This document shows positions 53,585 to 64,000 of a DNA stretch of 64,000 nt, piece by piece. Numbering within the stretch: the first letter of the stretch is position 1; each line of letters begins with the position of its first letter. The notes beneath the pieces were generated by a model. The model saw only the letters and a list, made by a program, of their open reading frames with translations, was not told the DNA's origin and made no database searches. The DNA lies in assembly GCA_032622095.1 (NCBI GenBank), contig CP136068.1, forward strand, positions 116,297,509 through 116,361,508. The letters are read 5' to 3'. Position numbers and translations under genes: made by a program. Source of the DNA: Siphonodentalium dalli. Taxonomy: Eukaryota > Mollusca > Scaphopoda > Gadilida > Siphonodentaliidae.

Positions 53585-53941
53585 TTAAAGGCATGAACGG
53601 CCTTCGCGATGGGTATGCTGTTCAAATTGTCATATCCGTTAAAACTGCCATAAACAAATAGAATATTAAAATATAGACATATTTTATTCTTATACCAATC
53701 ATCAATATCAAATCAATGTCAAGTTTGTACGTTGTGTGATGTAAACAAAAGCCATATTCTGTAACATTTTTGGTCTTTGTTTACATAACAAATCATACAA
53801 ACTTGACTATTTACGCAATATTTATGATTGGTATAAGAACAATATCTGTCTAATTTTTAATACTCTTTTTGTTATGGCGGTTTTAACGGAAGTGACTGTT
53901 TTAACAGCAATACCCACCGTGAAGATCACCCGTGCCTTTAA
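53585..53941. mobile_element. TTAA-flanked MITE, family K (copy 3)
   Basis: TTAA at 53585-53588 and 53938-53941. The ends are AGGCATGAACGGCCTTCGCG and, inverted, AGGCACGGGTGATCTTCACG, then GGGTAT(T)GCTGTT. The TIR of about 40 bp is the clearest in the family. The interior is shorter than in copies 1 and 2 and lacks the AATAACGCTCTTTATG words. Confidence 0.9.
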
Positions 53942-54151
53942 TGATATTGTGTCGTTCACAAATGGTGACCAAGTTTACTCAAACAGTCATATGTATATGG
54001 TGACGGGATTCATACATGTAGTGAACTAGCATAAAATGATACACGATGATTACTAAATTCGATGTGAGACTTGTAGCCATTTATTGAGTAAATTATGACG
54101 TATGCTCCCGGCCCTGGTGTGGGGGCGGCTGAACTGTACGTGGATAGGTCC
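53942..54151. other. Unassigned spacer
   Basis: No feature recognised. Confidence 0.35.
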
Positions 54152-54347
54152 CACAGTAATGCTCTACGTAATCGACTTCTTAACCACAGCAGAATTATGG
54201 GTAACTTTTCAGGATTTAGACGGAAATATGGCTTGTTGCCATTCATCGGAAAGCTCTCGGAAACAAGCTATATTTCCGACTAAATCCTGAAAAGTTACCC
54301 ATAATTCTGCTGTGGTTAAGAAGTCGATTACTTAGATCATTACTGTA
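54152..54347. mobile_element. Tc1/mariner-like foldback (copy 2)
   Basis: CAGTAATGCTCTACGTAATC at 54154 and the inverse ending CATTACTG at 54345, followed by TA. The interior GCAGAATTATGGGTAAC and TTTTCAGGATTTAG match 36980-37185. The left TA is altered to CA. One stem is shortened relative to copy 1. Confidence 0.85.
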
Positions 54348-54529
54348 CCTCAGGATAATCAAATTGTTCAAGAGACACACAAAACTATTCATCTCTGGAA
54401 CTAGAATTGGTATCTGCCAATAACTTTGCACAGTAACACTTTATATCACAACAGTTGTTATATAATAGATACACTTTCAAATTCAATTATCTTCTATTTG
54501 ATGAGAAAACATGATTTGATTGTTTTATA

Positions 54530-54800
54530 CGACACTTCCAGAAGTTAAAAATCGAAATCTTGTCTATACGACATTTTAGTCTTTACGATTCCCGCGGCTT
54601 CGTTAGTCTCTGTCACTCAGGATAAGGAGGAAACATTCTCCGGTCATTCTTCTTCAAAATAACACAATCAGAAGCATCCTATCGGGAACAGTTTCGAAAA
54701 TAAAAATCACGACATTTTAAAATCAACGAATTTTGTTCGCCGGGACCCAGATACGAGATTTTAGAGCACCAATTTCCCTGATAAGAATCGAAAAATAATA
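54530..54800. repeat. Repeat family Y, inverted fragment 1
   Basis: Complement of 15545-15850: TTAGTCTCTGTCACTCAGGA with TAAGGAGGA, CGAAAATAAAAAT, GGGAACAG, TTTAGAGCACCAATTTCCCTG. Confidence 0.75.
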
Positions 54801-54924
54801 TTTATACTTGAAATATTGACAAGTTATAATTCATGTAATCGAACCCGTAGATTCCGAAAATGCAATAACAAGTTTCGCGCCAAAACTGCAGCTACGACCT
54901 TTTAGAAGAGCAACATACATGTAT

Positions 54925-55218
54925 ATGCTATAGGAGACTTGGATCAGATTGAAGTTCCCCAGTTGAAGTTGGTGATATGTACACATTAGTCATCTAGATT
55001 ATGCATTTTATCTTCTGAAAATTGAGAGATACAGAAACTGAACAGAAGGGAGAAAGTAACTAAAAGCAATGTTTATTTGAGACTATAGATAAATCACAGA
55101 AGATGAGGCCTAAGCAGAATGAAGTCCCCCAGAGAGTGGATTTATTTATGCTAACCTGCTGTACAGTGTAGCGTCACGAAATTCACCCTCTGGGGACCTC
55201 ATTCTGCACATGACAGAC
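54925..55218. mobile_element. Family-M element (copy 5)
   Basis: GCTATAGGAGACTTGGATCA, TTCCCCAGTTGAAGTTGGTG, GAAACTGAACAGAAGGGAGA, ATGAGGCCTAAGCAGAATGA, then the right end AAATTCACCCTCTGGGGACC, TCATTCTGCACATGACAGAC. The subterminal palindrome is more decayed than in copy 1. Confidence 0.8.
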
Positions 55219-56464
55219 ACACTATTTCAAGGCGTGTGTCCTAATTACCCATAGGTTGTTTGTTGACGTTATTTCGTGCACAAGATCCTATTCGAGATCG
55301 CGTCGTGGTTCATTATCGCCGTGGTCTGCGCAAGTATTTTGATTTAAATATTAATTACACTGAATAAAGAAATCCATCATCTATACGATTCCTAATACTC
55401 GAATCCCATCGTGTTTCTGACAGATTGATATATTGGATTAAGAACATACTGAGATTGCCTCCAAGAGCGCGTGCACCCAAACCAGCTGCATATTGTAGGA
55501 GTGAGTACCGGCGCGCGATCGGCCATTCACACACTGGACAGTTAGTATTTACCCAAAGTAACACAATTTCAAGGAATAACATTTAGCACATCAAATATAC
55601 AGCATTAATTATATATAACTGCATGGTATTGGTAATGGAACAAACACATTTTCATATTAAGAAAGAGTAAATAAATAATAACAGAGAAAGATTGAAGTCG
55701 ACTGCAGAAAAGTGGCAGAGAGCAAGTGAAGTGCAGTATGTTTTTTTCTAAATTTCAGCAATGATCCAAGGGTTTTCAAAAATATTTCCTTTTTTAAGTC
55801 TGTCTTCGTCGTTAATTTGAGGTCCACTGGGTAGATTTCTTCTAAAAACAAGCTTTGTGAATACAGGTAGAAAGAATGGATTGTTCGTCATATTTCATCA
55901 GTACCAATGGCATTCTCTAAAATGGGACCTCTCCAATTAAACTATCTTCTATCAAAATCCTCACATCTACATTTGTAACATATGTATATGTCTTTCGGCA
56001 TAATAATATTTAGTTCTCTTTATATATTGCCCATTTCTTAAGGGTAAATTTAGGATAGGATATGAAAATTAAATTTACAATATACCCATCTTTTTATAGC
56101 ATAGCAATACAACTATGTGTGCAACGATGTATATTGTCTGGGTGATATACCCAAGTTAGACTGTCGTCCCATCACCCCAGTATGGATAGCTTTGGAAACA
56201 TGGATAGTTTAGGTAACTTGAGTTTGACATGTTTTCGATTCTCATTGACAACAAACGAAATCGATGTGTTAATTATGTTGCACTGACTTCGTTTGGAAAT
56301 AGAACATAGCTATCTGATTACTTGCTATTATCCCGCCTCGGGCGCAGAGAATAACATTGTGTTTAATAATGCTATGCATGACAGAAAATCGAAGTTAGAT
56401 GTTTTCAAATCTAAACATCCACATTGTCTTGCTACAAACATCACTCGTATTCATTTCTACAGTG
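55219..56464. other. Unassigned stretch
   Basis: No gene, tandem repeat or long inverted repeat found. A 62-codon frame at 56293-56481 has no recognised motif. Confidence 0.4.
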
Positions 56465-56968
56465 CCAGTCAGATGAAGTAGTATATTGAGGCACGCCTTT
56501 ATTGCGATACTGAGCGCTTATTGACGAAAAAGGCGCGATTATAGCGCAATACCAAAAATCTGGCGCGCTTATTATTGCGATATTGAGTAAGAAATATTGC
56601 GATATTAAGTGCGCAAAATTTCATACAGACCAGACATTGTTATATTTATATAAGATAAATACTGTGCGTATAGTGTGCATATAGTGTACGTATATCATTT
56701 ACAACTATACTTATATACAAATCTAAAACATTGTCTCTATTTATGCAATAAACAATATAGAAGAAGCAATAATTTGCTTCAAATGCCACAATTTTGAGCG
56801 CAAGATCTCGCAATATTAAGCGCGCGATATCGCAATACTAAGCGCGAAATATTGCGATAATATCGCAAGCGGCGCGCTTATAAGCGTTTCCACTTGCAAT
56901 ATTATTGCGTAATATTGCGATATTGGGCGCGAACATAGCGCGCTTAATATACCACTTATTTTGACTGG
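56465..56968. mobile_element. TIR element packed with GCGCGATATCGC/ATTGCGATAT words
   Basis: The ends are CCAGTCAGATGAAGTAGTAT and, inverted, CCAGTCAAAATAAGTGGTAT, followed by ATT-AG; the TIR is about 26 bp with five mismatches. TA follows the right end and TG precedes the left, so a TA duplication with one change is possible. Two interior blocks (56490-56620 and 56795-56945) are dominated by ATTGCGATA, GCGCGCTTAT and GCGCGATATCGC in both orientations. No open frame. Tc1/mariner-type origin is suggested only by the TA. Confidence 0.75.
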
Positions 56969-57274
56969 TAAAAAATACACACACAACGTAATGCCATTTC
57001 CATTCAATTACGTGTGCATATCGCGTTATGTTATCCACCCCCTTGTCGTCAGTCCGATGAAATCTGTCTGTATGAATCCCTTCAATAATGTACTTGAGCT
57101 GCCGCGTAATGGGATGGCGAGACAGATCCACTCTTGCAAATAAATGTATAAGCCAGCTATTTACTTAAACAATCACGACTTTCAACTAATACATATATGA
57201 ACTCAGGATTGATTCGGGGAGGGGAAGACGGTGATATCTACATGTATATATGTTCAACATGCTTTTGGGAGTCA
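56969..57274. other. Unassigned spacer
   Basis: Nothing recognised. Confidence 0.35.
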
Positions 57275-57420
57275 TGTTGGTTTGCCAGTGTTCTTTATTT
57301 ATTGTTAGTTGTAATAACACACGGGAGAGGAGGTACCCATAAGTGAGACAGCACGTGTCCTCCAATCCCATTGTCTCTATACAATTGTATATAATTAGAT
57401 AAATAAATATGTTTAAACCA
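57275..57420 (+). mobile_element. LINE 3' tail fragment
   Basis: GTGTTCTTTATTTATTGTTA, GGGAGAGGAGGTACCCATAA, GTGAGACAGCACGTGTCCTC and CAATCCCATTGTCTCTATAC, then AATAAATATGTTTAAACC. It matches the complement of 48840-48985 and ends with the same AATATGTTTAAACC as the LINE at 8 kb. Confidence 0.75.
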
Positions 57421-58704
57421 AGACATATTCACGTAAACATAAGCATCCATGGTCGCTGTTGGACTCCGATCAACTGATTTGTTTTTCTATGTTTGTAATT
57501 GTCTAATTAATATACCTGACATTCTATTATTCGTAGATATACATGACATATGGCCTGACATAATACAAATTTACTTGCCTGTCGTGATAACACGGGCATG
57601 TGGATTTAGAGACATGTCTGAAGACGAAGACAAAACTAGCGTGTGAGAGAACAAGACATTCTATTGCGGTAGCCAAGTGCTCTGCCCAATCAAACACAGT
57701 CAATCAAAGGCAACCAACCGCGATCATCGTGATTCTGATTGATGAACTGGCAGATAGATTGACTGAAGTCGTTCAATGGTAAAGTAGTCTGCACTATTTA
57801 GACACGAGAAATTATAGATGCTAATTTAAAAGTACTAAATTGTTATCAGATTTAGGCGCTGCAATAAAATTTGCGAACCAGATATACACGAGTAAACACA
57901 TGTCTGAATTAGAAGATAGATGGCATACCGGGGGTCCAACAATGTAGATATAAAAGTGTATAATAAAAATATAGATTAAAACCATAAATGAGTAGACCTC
58001 AAGTGAAATGATATATGAGACTCATAAGAAAGTTTTTCTTTATAAAATGTAGTCCTTGACTGAGAACAAAAACCACGCCTCTTGACACTTTTCATGTTAT
58101 TAGAGCGTGTGTACTTTGTCGCTGAACGTACTTGGAACGCAAATGTAGGTCACCTATGCATGCGATTATATTCGAAACAAAACGTCAACATGCATAAACA
58201 TACTGCACGTGTACCATCATTTAGTTTTGCGCTGTTTGAATTAATTACATTTTGTTTATTTACATACGCGATCTATCGACCGTCGACGTACTTATCTGGA
58301 TTTTGGCCACATATAATTATACATGTAATATGCTTATTATGCATAAAATATTGTTGACACGAACTCCGCATTCATCACGTTACACAAGCTCACATTTTAT
58401 ACGTTATACATTGATAAATGCAAATGAGATACACATCTATATCGGAAAGAAAAAAATTAGTTGGGTGTGGGGTTCAATAAGCCTTATGCAAATAGTATTT
58501 ACTAGCTGAAACAGGCTCCCGATGGGAACCTTTATTCAGCATCGGAGAGACCCTGTGCGTTAGGGGCCTGTGACACATTTGGACCTAAATATTCGCATAA
58601 GTTCATCTTCCACTTATCTGATTATGAAATAGGCCCATAGTGAGCTTATTTTAAATTTGTGTTTTTTTTTTTTTTTACTTAATTTTATATTGAATTTTTT
58701 TTAA
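57421..58704. other. Unassigned; weak exon-like piece near 57.6 kb
   Basis: 57610-57779 is open in one frame (RHSIAVAKCSAQSNTVNQ, AIIVILIDELADRLTEVVQW) between TTTAG and ATG|GTAAAGT, which could be splice signals. The protein is not recognised and the signals are weak. The rest shows no feature. Confidence 0.25.
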
Positions 58705-58830
58705 ACTAACGCCGTTGTAACTTCCACCAGGGCACCACGAGTCACGACACCAAATGTGGTTGAAATTGGTCCAGGGGTGTGGGAGAAAACACCGGACAGA
58801 CAGACAGATCCTACTCTTTTTGTATCTATA
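58705..58830 (+). mobile_element. RTE-like LINE/SINE 3' end
   Basis: GTCACGACACCAAATGTGGT, TGAAATTGGTCCAGGGGTGT and GGACAGACAGACAGAT, then a TATA-rich tail. The phrase CAAATTTGGTTGAAATYGGT followed by CAGACAGAC is a familiar 3' end of RTE-type LINEs in invertebrates (general knowledge). The 5' boundary is unknown. Confidence 0.55.
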
Positions 58831-59104
58831 TATATAGATTGTATGCGGAGTGATGCCCACCAGATCTCTGTCAGATGTATCAGTGGTGACTCGTTAGTGA
58901 CACCAACATTCAGATTACCAAGTGGACATTCGGGAAACATAGAAGTAATAAAGGTGGAGGTAGAAACAATTAGTTGGGTTAAATGTTGACATATGCTACA
59001 GCGAATATAAGGTCGGTTATAGATGTGTTCAGACTAAGTGACCACACAATCCTGTTCAAAGACATGTTATCGACTTGTTCGGGGGCGTGAAACTGATCAA
59101 TTAG
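58831..59104. other. Unassigned spacer
   Basis: Nothing recognised. Confidence 0.35.
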
Positions 59105-59440
59105 TATTCAGGCGCTATGCCAACTGGAGAAATATAGCATTCTACTAACGCCGAAAATCTCAAGCAAATCGACCGTACCACTTCATAGAAAACACCGTCC
59201 GAACTACGCTCAATTGTAAACATTTACTTCTCGATTCGGGACGCAACTATTGGTGATAAACTTACGAAAACGATTTCGACACCAAGAGTCACTGCATTTA
59301 ATTAATATATAAGAATAACGGCGTGTGTGTTGTCAATTTGGATATAATATTTGTAAAAAATAACTACTTTGAGCAAGATATTCTCCATTTCTATTTCATC
59401 ACCCTATATACCGGAGTGTTTCAAATAACTTTAACATGAA
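59105..59440. repeat. Repeat family Y, inverted fragment 2
   Basis: Complement of 15935-16230: AGCAAATCGACCGTACCACT, TCTCGATTCGGGACGCAACT, TTGTCAATTTGGATATAATA, TTCTATTTCATCACCC and CCGGAGTGTTTCA. Confidence 0.8.
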
Positions 59441-59614
59441 TGGAACGAGAAACAGGAATATGTTACGGATAACCACTGCGGATGAAGAGACACAAACACG
59501 TGTTATCCCATTTTAAGGTTGATTTTGGCAGTTGTGGAGTTGTGCACGTCATGATCATTAATCAGGTTCACGTGGTTGCGATCGAATCTCAGACTTTCGC
59601 GGTGGAAACAAATA

Positions 59615-60001
59615 TTAACCCTTTGCCCAACAAACCGGCCAAAACCGGCCAAATAAAGCTTCAACAGCCTAAAATATCTTCGGTCTGTCTCAATAGAACC
59701 ATACAAATATGGATATCATTGGAACCGGCTCATTGACCACATTGTGATAGTTACAGTTATGCCCTGTGCCAATGCATTCTCTGATATATGCGAGTCGACC
59801 ATAGGTCGCCTCGCATATATAAGCGAATGCATTGGCCTTTTTAACACTTTTTACCATTTTTTCTTACATTCTTTAACAATTTTATAATTTTTAATGTGTT
59901 AAGCCAATGCATTCTCTTATATATGCGAGGCGACCTATGGTCGACTCGCATATATAAGAGAATGCATTGGCACAGGGCCGTTCTGTTGGGTAAAGGGTTA
60001 A
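59615..60001. mobile_element. piggyBac-like MITE with two nested cruciforms (copy 2)
   Basis: TTAA at 59615-59618 and 59998-60001. The ends are CCCTTTGCCCAACA and TGTTGGGTAAAGGG. It is nearly identical to 48266-48665 apart from a shorter spacer and point changes in the first palindrome (TCTGATATATG; ATATAAGCGAATG). Confidence 0.93.
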
Positions 60002-60183
60002 CTAAACGACGTAATTGATCAATCCTGATTATACAGCCGACCATTTATATCGATCAGTCGAATGTTATATTCGTCTCGTCTCTCAAAACTGCGCTTTATT
60101 TAGATTTTTCTCCTTTGATGTTTCGCGGTATAAAATAATTGAAACGCTGAATATCTTTCAGTCAACAAGAATGCGTACCCATT

Positions 60184-60288
60184 GGCCGCATTCGCACACA
60201 CATAGGCCGCATTCGTACACCCATAGGCCGCATTCGTACACCCATATGCCGCATTCGTATACCCATAGGCCGCATTCGTATACCCATA
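60184..60288. repeat. 21-bp tandem repeat, five units
   Basis: GGCCGCATTCGTACACCCATA is repeated five times with few changes. The 21-base period (7 codons) leaves several frames open on both strands (for example RPHSYTH repeats); these look incidental. Confidence 0.95.
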
Positions 60289-60409
60289 GCTACGAATGTA
60301 TAATATGCCAAAAAACGAACGCACACATGATTTTAAAGGCATCTGCACCAAGTTAACAACGTCAGGATTAAAACCATTGTTTCACCTGTTGTGATATTAC
60401 CTAAATTTG

Positions 60410-62275
60410 CATTTTCTAGTTCATATTTTTTCATCAAATTGTTTTCTATGACGAAATTCCTCCAAAAAATGACCCTACAAACTGGCCAGTGTGTGATGTT
60501 ACACGTAATAACGTCAACGCTTTGCAGTACGGACGTCTGTGCCATCTTTATTCATTATTTGGAATTTTACTATGGGAAATCTCATGGTGAAAACACGAAT
60601 CATGAAATCAGATGCAATTCTATGGTAACCGAAAACAGTCTAATCCTGTCGTGTAGCAGCTTGTAAAAATCCGAGATCCCAACTAAGGGTGTGGGATAAA
60701 CCAACATGCCAACAATAATAACCACGGATATGTTTGGACAAACTGGGCATATTGGAGCAAGCACATTTGCATTGGAAATTGGTTAGCGTGCACTTAGGGT
60801 GGTTTTCGTTCAGATGAAAGGCATGTTTTATGTTAAAAATAAACAAATTGCACGTGCGAACGATTTTAGATTGCTGCTCTGTGGCACTAACGCTGAAGCA
60901 GTTATCTGTATGGTTCAAAATAAAAAATAATTCCCCAAATAACCTTATTGAAAATTGACACATTTTCAAAACAAAATTGACATCCGTCATTTGGAGATGA
61001 ACACGCATGTTGCCGTTCATATTCTGGTTTTCTATGAGGAAATTCCTGCAAAAAAACAAATGTAAACTTGCCAGTGGGAGAACGTACACATATCGTTATC
61101 GGTTTGCAGTATACGGACGTTTAAGTCATTGTTATTCGTTATTTGGAAACTTACAATGGGAAATATTATGGTAAAAATGCGAATCCTGATATCAGATGCA
61201 ATTATTTGGCGATCTAAAGCAGTTTAATTCTGTAGTTTTGTGTTTGCTAATTGTGTTGCACGAATGTAGAACAGTTGATGACTTATTCGAGAGCAATTTA
61301 ATATTCCTAATCAAAATTAAAATGTTTTATGTGCATTTACAAACCTTCGTGTAGCCGCGTGGCAAAATCCAAGATCCTAAATAAGGGAGTGCGATAAACC
61401 ACCATTGCGACAACACTAATCGCAGATCTGTTTGGACAAGACGAAATTGGTCACATTGGAGCAAACATATTTGCATTGGGAATTGGCCAGCATGCGCTTA
61501 TAGTGGTTTTCGTTCAGTTAAAATGCATGTTTAATGTCTAAAAAAATAAAGAGATTAGATGTGAGAACGATTCTAGATTGCTGCTCTTTGACACTCACGT
61601 TAAAGCAGCCGTCTGTCATCATTCAAAATCAAGGATAATTCCGCAAATAACCGTTTTGAAAATTGATAGATTTCCAAAGAAAATTGATCCGTCAAGTATG
61701 TGCCGTTCACATTCTGCCACAAAATTATTTTCTATGACGAGATTCCTGCAAAAACAAAATTACCATGCAAACTTGTCAGTGCCTGGAGGTACACGTACTA
61801 TCGTTATCGCTTTGCAGTACGGACGTTTGTGTTATTTTGTTCTCATTATTTGATAATGACACGAATCCTGAAATCATATTCAATTCATTGATGATCTATA
61901 GCAGTTTATTCCTGCAGTTTAGTGTTTGCTAATTGTGTTGAACAAATGTACACACTGGCTGTGTTGAAACGTTGGTGAATTATTCGTCAGCAAGGTCAAA
62001 TTCTTAATCAAAATTAAAAGGTTATATGTGCATTTGCAAACCTTCGTGTAGCCGCATGGAAGGACCCCATATCCCATCTTAGAGGGAGTGGAATAAACCA
62101 GGCAACATTCCGACAGCAATAACCACGGATATGTTTCACCAAGACGCAATATTAAAGCAAATATACTTGCATTGGACATTACTTGTAGTTAGCAATTTAG
62201 CATTCAATTATGGTTGTTTTCTGTCAGTTGAAAGGCATGTTTTTTGTTAAAAAAATAAACAGATTAGACGTAAGT
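60410..62275. repeat. Three tandem copies of a 0.6-0.7 kb unit
   Basis: Unit landmarks TTTTCTATGA-GA-ATTCCT at 60446, 61028 and 61730; GCAGTA-ACGGACGT; TAAACCA-CAT; GTTTGGACAA; GGTGGTTTTCGTTCAG; GATTGCTGCTCT. The periods are about 585 and 700; the first unit lacks about 110 bp around the GTGTTTGCTAATTGTGTTG block. The third is incomplete. No conserved open frame. Confidence 0.88.
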
Positions 62276-62971
62276 ACTTGGGCTTTTTTCTGGCCATTTC
62301 ACAACAAATTTCGCCAGTACACATAAGGGAAGTATTTACCAACTAACTTTACTTGTAAATGTAACTGCATGTAATATTAATGACGGGTTATAGAGAGCTG
62401 AGTAGACACCTTTCGCATAATGAACGATGACAACTAATTATTACGAATAGCTAGGTCTATTTGTAGTCGTAATTTATTCGGATTGTCCAAAAACATTTTC
62501 GAAGAATTGAGAACAATACGAGTCCGTTTATGAGATAATCTTACTCTTCAAACTTCGTTCCACTTGCAGTAAGGTGATATTGTTATTTTTGCCGTGTGTG
62601 TTTATTTGTTTGTCTAATTAGGGTTTCCATCAATTTAAGATTTTAAGCCTGAGCTCACATCGCGACATCACAGAGGCACAAATGTCGTTGCTCTATCTGT
62701 CCCACTCTCAGAGAGACTTGTACCTCACAGTGGATGCGTTATGTTACGTTAATACGTGCACAAATCAATAGATACGTTGATATCTCACCGGGAACCCCCC
62801 ACAGGGATAATTTTGCACTTAAGTAAGGGTTTATCGGGTCATAGCCAGCAGTAAGCACGGTGGTTGCATGCAAAGCTCGCTTTAATGAGAACACGAACTG
62901 TTTTATTTATAGCATCCACGATTTCCCCTCATTTGTTCTTTTTACATTTAGCGTTCAGGGATGGTGATCAT
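62276..62971. other. Unassigned stretch
   Basis: No gene or repeat recognised. Confidence 0.4.
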
Positions 62972-63447
62972 GCCATGAATATCTACTCTGGCTAATGCCC
63001 GTAGAGATCATATTCCACCAGTACAAAACCTTGGAACTTTTTGACAGGGAATCTTATATAGTCGAAGAAATAATGCGGGGAATACATGTATATTTCGTAG
63101 TAATTATCTGTACTTCACTGAAAGCAGAGGTCCCAATTCGAAATTGCATGCTTTTCTGGGTCTCTTATGAGCCGATATCGCAATAAGCATTGAATAAATT
63201 ACCCAGGAGAAAGTCCATAATTGTATGCAACGCAAAGCAATTTCGCTCACAAAGTCACTTAAATTGTGAAATTTCGAGTTAGGACATTCACCTGCAGTGA
63301 AGTACATCATTAAGGAACAGATAATAACTAAGAAATTTATTTTTTCAACTTCATAAAGTTCCCTGTCAAAACTTCGAAAAGTTCCAAGGGTTTGTACTGG
63401 TGGAATATGATCTCTACGGGCGATAGCCAGAGTAGAGTTTCATGGTA
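62972..63447. repeat. Inverted repeat, ~85-bp arms, 300-bp spacer
   Basis: CTACTCTGGCTAATGCCCGT, AGAGATCATATTCCACCAGT and ACAAAACCTTGGAACTTTTT on the left are mirrored at 63352-63447. TCAGGGATGGTGA lies in direct orientation just outside both arms (62956 and 63457). The terminal structure could be a decayed TIR element. Confidence 0.8.
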
Positions 63448-63900
63448 TGATACATCAGGGATGGTGACGCTAAATATTCTTTCAGAAGCAGGATGTCCAG
63501 TTCTAATTGGTATTTTTCGTTGTTTGCTTCATCGCAGCCGGCGATATATCTAGTCGTCGTCGGGCTTAGTGATTTGTGTTTCGCAAGCGTCTCGTGTTTC
63601 ATGACGACGAATGATTATATTGCCACTAATAGATACAAGAAACGATCGCGAACTTATTATTTTATGATGTATTTGTGAGTTTTGTTGAAAATCCAAACCG
63701 TAATCTCAACAACGAATAGGGCAAAACAATAACTAATAGAAAGAACACAAGTTTTAGTGACGTAGTACCCTATTCGTAATACTTATCTATCGTAGTTCAT
63801 TATGCGAAAGTTGTATATTAGGTACACTAGTGTGGCTGTATGGGTAATACATGTATATTCGCCTGCAATCATATGCGCAAGGGGACCCATCCCACTGTCG
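63448..63900. other. Unassigned stretch
   Basis: No feature recognised; a short inverted GAATAGGG/CCCTATTC pair at 63713-63774. Confidence 0.35.
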
Positions 63901-64000
63901 TTAATGGGTACTGTACGCTAAATATGGCCATTTATGGGACCATCTCTGTTTATACTCAACAGAATATATATGCAACAAATGAATGAATTTGAGCCATGGA
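63901..64000. mobile_element. Left arm of a TTAA foldback, cut by the window end
   Basis: TTAA followed by TGGGTACTGTACGCTAAATA matches 41110-41210 (shared GGCCATTTATGGGACCATCT and GCAACAAATGAATGAATTTG). The loop and right arm lie beyond the window. Confidence 0.85.

Noticed and set aside
57610-57785. Exon-like interval between TTTAG and GGTAAAGT
   Set aside because: The splice signals are weak, the polypyrimidine tract is poor and the peptide is unrecognised; confidence is too low for a CDS entry.
60100-60356. Histidine/threonine-rich repeat protein on the plus strand, or an Asn/Ala/Tyr repeat on the minus strand
   Set aside because: They are artefacts of a 21-bp minisatellite; the flanks of the frames are not protein-like.

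Overview
The window is eukaryotic nuclear DNA, very probably from a marine invertebrate and most likely a mollusc or other lophotrochozoan. The basis is the absence of bacterial-style gene packing, the AT-rich composition, dense dispersed repeats, non-LTR retrotransposons with a 2A-like NPGP motif, a SINE/LINE 3' tail ending in GCGACATTAAACCCC plus (AATC)n, and many TACATGTA words. The phylum call is inference only. I see no rRNA, standalone tRNA, CRISPR array or operon. Only one stretch (23403-23592) looks like a host exon.

Region by region. 0-4 kb: two long hairpin palindromes, a LINE 3' remnant, a TIR element with internal palindromes (1911-2265) and an 8-bp-TSD hAT-like MITE (2729-3151). 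4.1-8.04 kb: a nearly full-length but broken APE-type LINE (endonuclease, reverse transcriptase, C-terminal zinc-knuckle-like region). 8.4-9.5 kb: a G/C-run-ended TIR element with a 7-bp TSD. 9.7-11.1 kb: an R4/Dong-like LINE remnant. 13.3 kb: a Gypsy-like pol C-terminus followed by a polypurine tract. 13.8-16.3 kb: direct repeats. 16.9-17.8 kb: a LINE remnant split by (TA)n. 17.9-19.8 kb: TTAA-flanked elements. 20.7-22.6 kb: a field of TTGCGCTTAAGCGCAA-type palindromes, then tandem repeats. 26.8-28.6 kb: minisatellites and an R4/Dong-like LINE lying inside an (ATT)n-linked array. 29.1-32.9 kb: a tandem segmental duplication whose first copy carries two insertions. 34.4-35.3 kb: another LINE C-terminal remnant. 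36-38.8 kb: a tRNA-like SINE head, hairpins and a mariner-like foldback. 38.98-41.44 kb: three TTAA-flanked elements end to end. 44.8-45.4 kb: a TIR element filled with GTCGTTATAACGAC palindromes. 47-49.4 kb: a duplication split by a retroposed LINE tail with a perfect TSD. 48.3 and 59.6 kb: piggyBac-like MITEs containing paired cruciform sequences. 50.1 kb: a CAC-ended TIR element. 51.6-52.5 kb: a strict 74-bp tandem array. 56.5 kb: a TIR element full of GCG/CGC palindromes. 60.4-62.3 kb: three tandem copies of a 0.6-0.7 kb unit. The window ends inside another TTAA foldback.

How the parts relate: no intact transposase or LINE protein is present, so every mobile element here is non-autonomous or dead. 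The non-autonomous elements probably depended on enzymes encoded elsewhere. At least three families have TTAA target duplications, pointing to piggyBac- and perhaps Kolobok-type transposases. A shared LINE 3' tail (end of the 4-8 kb LINE, 48.8 kb and 57.3 kb) suggests one LINE lineage seeded several truncated copies. The most unusual theme is elements whose interiors are filled with short palindromic words, different in each element.
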